Below are positions 6,846 through 7,243 of a stretch of DNA of 7,243 nt, in pieces. Each line of letters opens with the position of its first letter. The first letter of the stretch is position 1. Made by a program: the position numbers and the translations under genes. The notes under the pieces are model-generated. The model saw nothing but the letters and a program-made list of their open reading frames with translations. It had not been told where the DNA came from and did no database searches. The DNA is from Methylococcaceae bacterium (lineage in GTDB: Bacteria > Pseudomonadota > Gammaproteobacteria > Methylococcales > Methylomonadaceae), in the NCBI GenBank assembly GCA_013138855.1, contig WTBX01000045.1, positions 1-7,243 of the forward strand, written 5' to 3'.

Positions 6846-7243
6846 AATGCTGTTAGAGCTATTTTTATTCAGCCCTCTGATGCTTATGTTTTCTCGTTCC
6901 CACTTTTTAAGTGGGAACGAGAAAGACGAGAAAATAACGGAGTCAAAAAGCTTTAGCTTTTTGCGAATCACGACAATAGCTAAAGCTATCGTACTCCTGC
7001 TAAGTTTCTGCTTATTGTTCACGCCAGTTATTGCATCGGCAAAAATAGATGCTATGGAATTGCGTTTATTAGAAAGCTATCAACAGGCTTTGCGTTGGGA
7101 TAACATCGGCACCTTTCCAATGTGGGTGAATGGGGTTAAGCCTGTTTATAATGATAAACAGGAAATGCACCTTGTTACTCTAAAAACAAATGAAGAAGTC
7201 AGTTTTCGCCTCCCCGCTTATCAAAGTGTCCGCTTATATTCTC
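6838..7243 (+). CDS. Start of an exported protein related to gene 2's N-terminal region (partial, runs off the window)
   Basis: An open frame runs from ATG 6838 to the window edge (135 complete codons, no stop). The ATG overlaps the end of gene 3 by 8 bases (ATGAATGA), and a second ATG lies at 6847. A clear signal peptide core sits at residues ~50-65 (AIVLLLSFCLLFTPVI), with cleavage likely after ASA at 66-68. The mature part starts KIDAMELRLLESYQQAL and continues to EEVSFRLPAYQSVRLYS. That last piece resembles IAFPIPEGSNKVRMIS in protein 2, suggesting a paralogous beta-rich periplasmic protein. Residues 18-29 and 34-54 are encoded by palindromic repeats, so the N-terminal ~40 residues are probably not native. 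A TTG at 6961 would give a tidy signal peptide (MRITTIAKAIVLL) but has only a weak, distant ribosome site (GGAG 6939-6942). Which start is used is unresolved. Function unknown. Confidence 0.72.
   Translation, partial: MNEMLLELFLFSPLMLMFSRSHFLSGNEKDEKITESKSFSFLRITTIAKAIVLLLSFCLLFTPVIASAKIDAMELRLLESYQQALRWDNIGTFPMWVNGVKPVYNDKQEMHLVTLKTNEEVSFRLPAYQSVRLYS
6891..6923. repeat. Perfect 15-bp inverted repeat (TTCTCGTTCCCACTT hairpin)
   Basis: TTCTCGTTCCCACTT (6891-6905), a TTT loop, and its exact reverse complement (6909-6923). It is 33 bases, i.e. 11 codons, so its presence does not shift the gene 4 frame. Sequences with a CTCGTTCCCA...TGGGAACGAG core are, from memory, abundant dispersed hairpins in some cyanobacterial and Thiotrichales-like genomes. 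No T-tract follows, so a classical terminator is unlikely. In RNA it would be a very stable stem ~50 bases past the gene 3 stop. Confidence 0.85.
6939..6997. repeat. Second GGAG-bounded inverted doublet, unrelated core, overlapping the gene 4 signal peptide
   Basis: Both outer ends read inward as GGAGT, then 5 variable bases, then AGCTTTAGCT (left 6939-6958; right 6997-6978 on the minus strand). Each arm is again palindromic: AAAAAGCT-TT-AGCTTTTT (6945-6962) and ATAGCT-AA-AGCTAT (6976-6989). The architecture is the same as the doublet at 5830-5911, but the core sequence differs and is AT-rich. The element is 59 bases, and its right end encodes part of the hydrophobic core of the gene 4 signal peptide (codons for AIVL). 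Confidence 0.7.

Noticed and set aside
6891..6923. Hairpin as a rho-independent terminator after gene 3
   Set aside because: No T-run follows the stem, and an open frame for a following exported protein overlaps gene 3 and continues through it.
6945..6962. AAAAAGCT-TT-AGCTTTTT as an intrinsic terminator
   Set aside because: The stem is almost all A-T, the T-run is part of the stem, and it is better explained as one arm of the GGAGT-bounded doublet.
5830..6997. CRISPR array
   Set aside because: The repeats are inverted, of three different sequences, and not regularly spaced; no direct repeat-spacer pattern exists.
6828..7022. 64-residue minus-strand open frame
   Set aside because: It is antisense to the palindromic repeats and the gene 4 signal peptide; openness comes from the repeat symmetry.

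Overview
The window is a compact, AT-rich, one-direction gene block from what looks like a gammaproteobacterium. The codon use, the envelope proteins and the short palindromic repeats (GGAG-bounded doublets and a TTCTCGTTCCC hairpin) remind me of filamentous sulfur bacteria such as Beggiatoa or Thiothrix relatives, or of Methylococcales. That placement is from memory and is low confidence.

Layout, all on the + strand: (1) bases 3-74 are the tail of an upstream gene, probably a response-regulator receiver domain. (2) 81-3317 encodes a 1078-residue protein with a CapC/PgsC-like polytopic membrane region of about 360 residues and a large soluble part. The soluble part holds two diverged copies of one alpha/beta domain. 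(3) 3317-5821 encodes an 834-residue, membrane-anchored, probably periplasmic, beta-rich protein. (4) 5811-6845 encodes an exported protein carrying a single version of the same alpha/beta domain, with the likely active-site histidines and a C-terminal HLE motif kept. (5) 6838 to the window edge is the start of another exported protein, whose first visible mature segment resembles the N-terminal region of protein 2. Each junction from gene to gene is a 6-base gap or an overlap of 1, 11 or 8 bases, so the block is almost certainly one transcription and translation unit.

Inferred system: the membrane protein, two beta-rich periplasmic proteins and a putative periplasmic hydrolase look like one envelope machine. 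It may make, export, sense or trim a polymer such as an amide-linked or anionic chain. The usual poly-gamma-glutamate ligase (PgsB/CapB) and PgsA/CapA are absent from the window, so the PGA label should not be taken literally.

The most unusual feature is that genes 3 and 4 both carry small palindromic repeats, with the reading frame kept open, between their apparent start codon and their signal peptide. In gene 3, removing the segment between two copies of a 7-base direct repeat restores a short, normal signal peptide in frame. In gene 4, a repeat supplies part of the signal peptide itself. There is no gene-free stretch over 300 bases.
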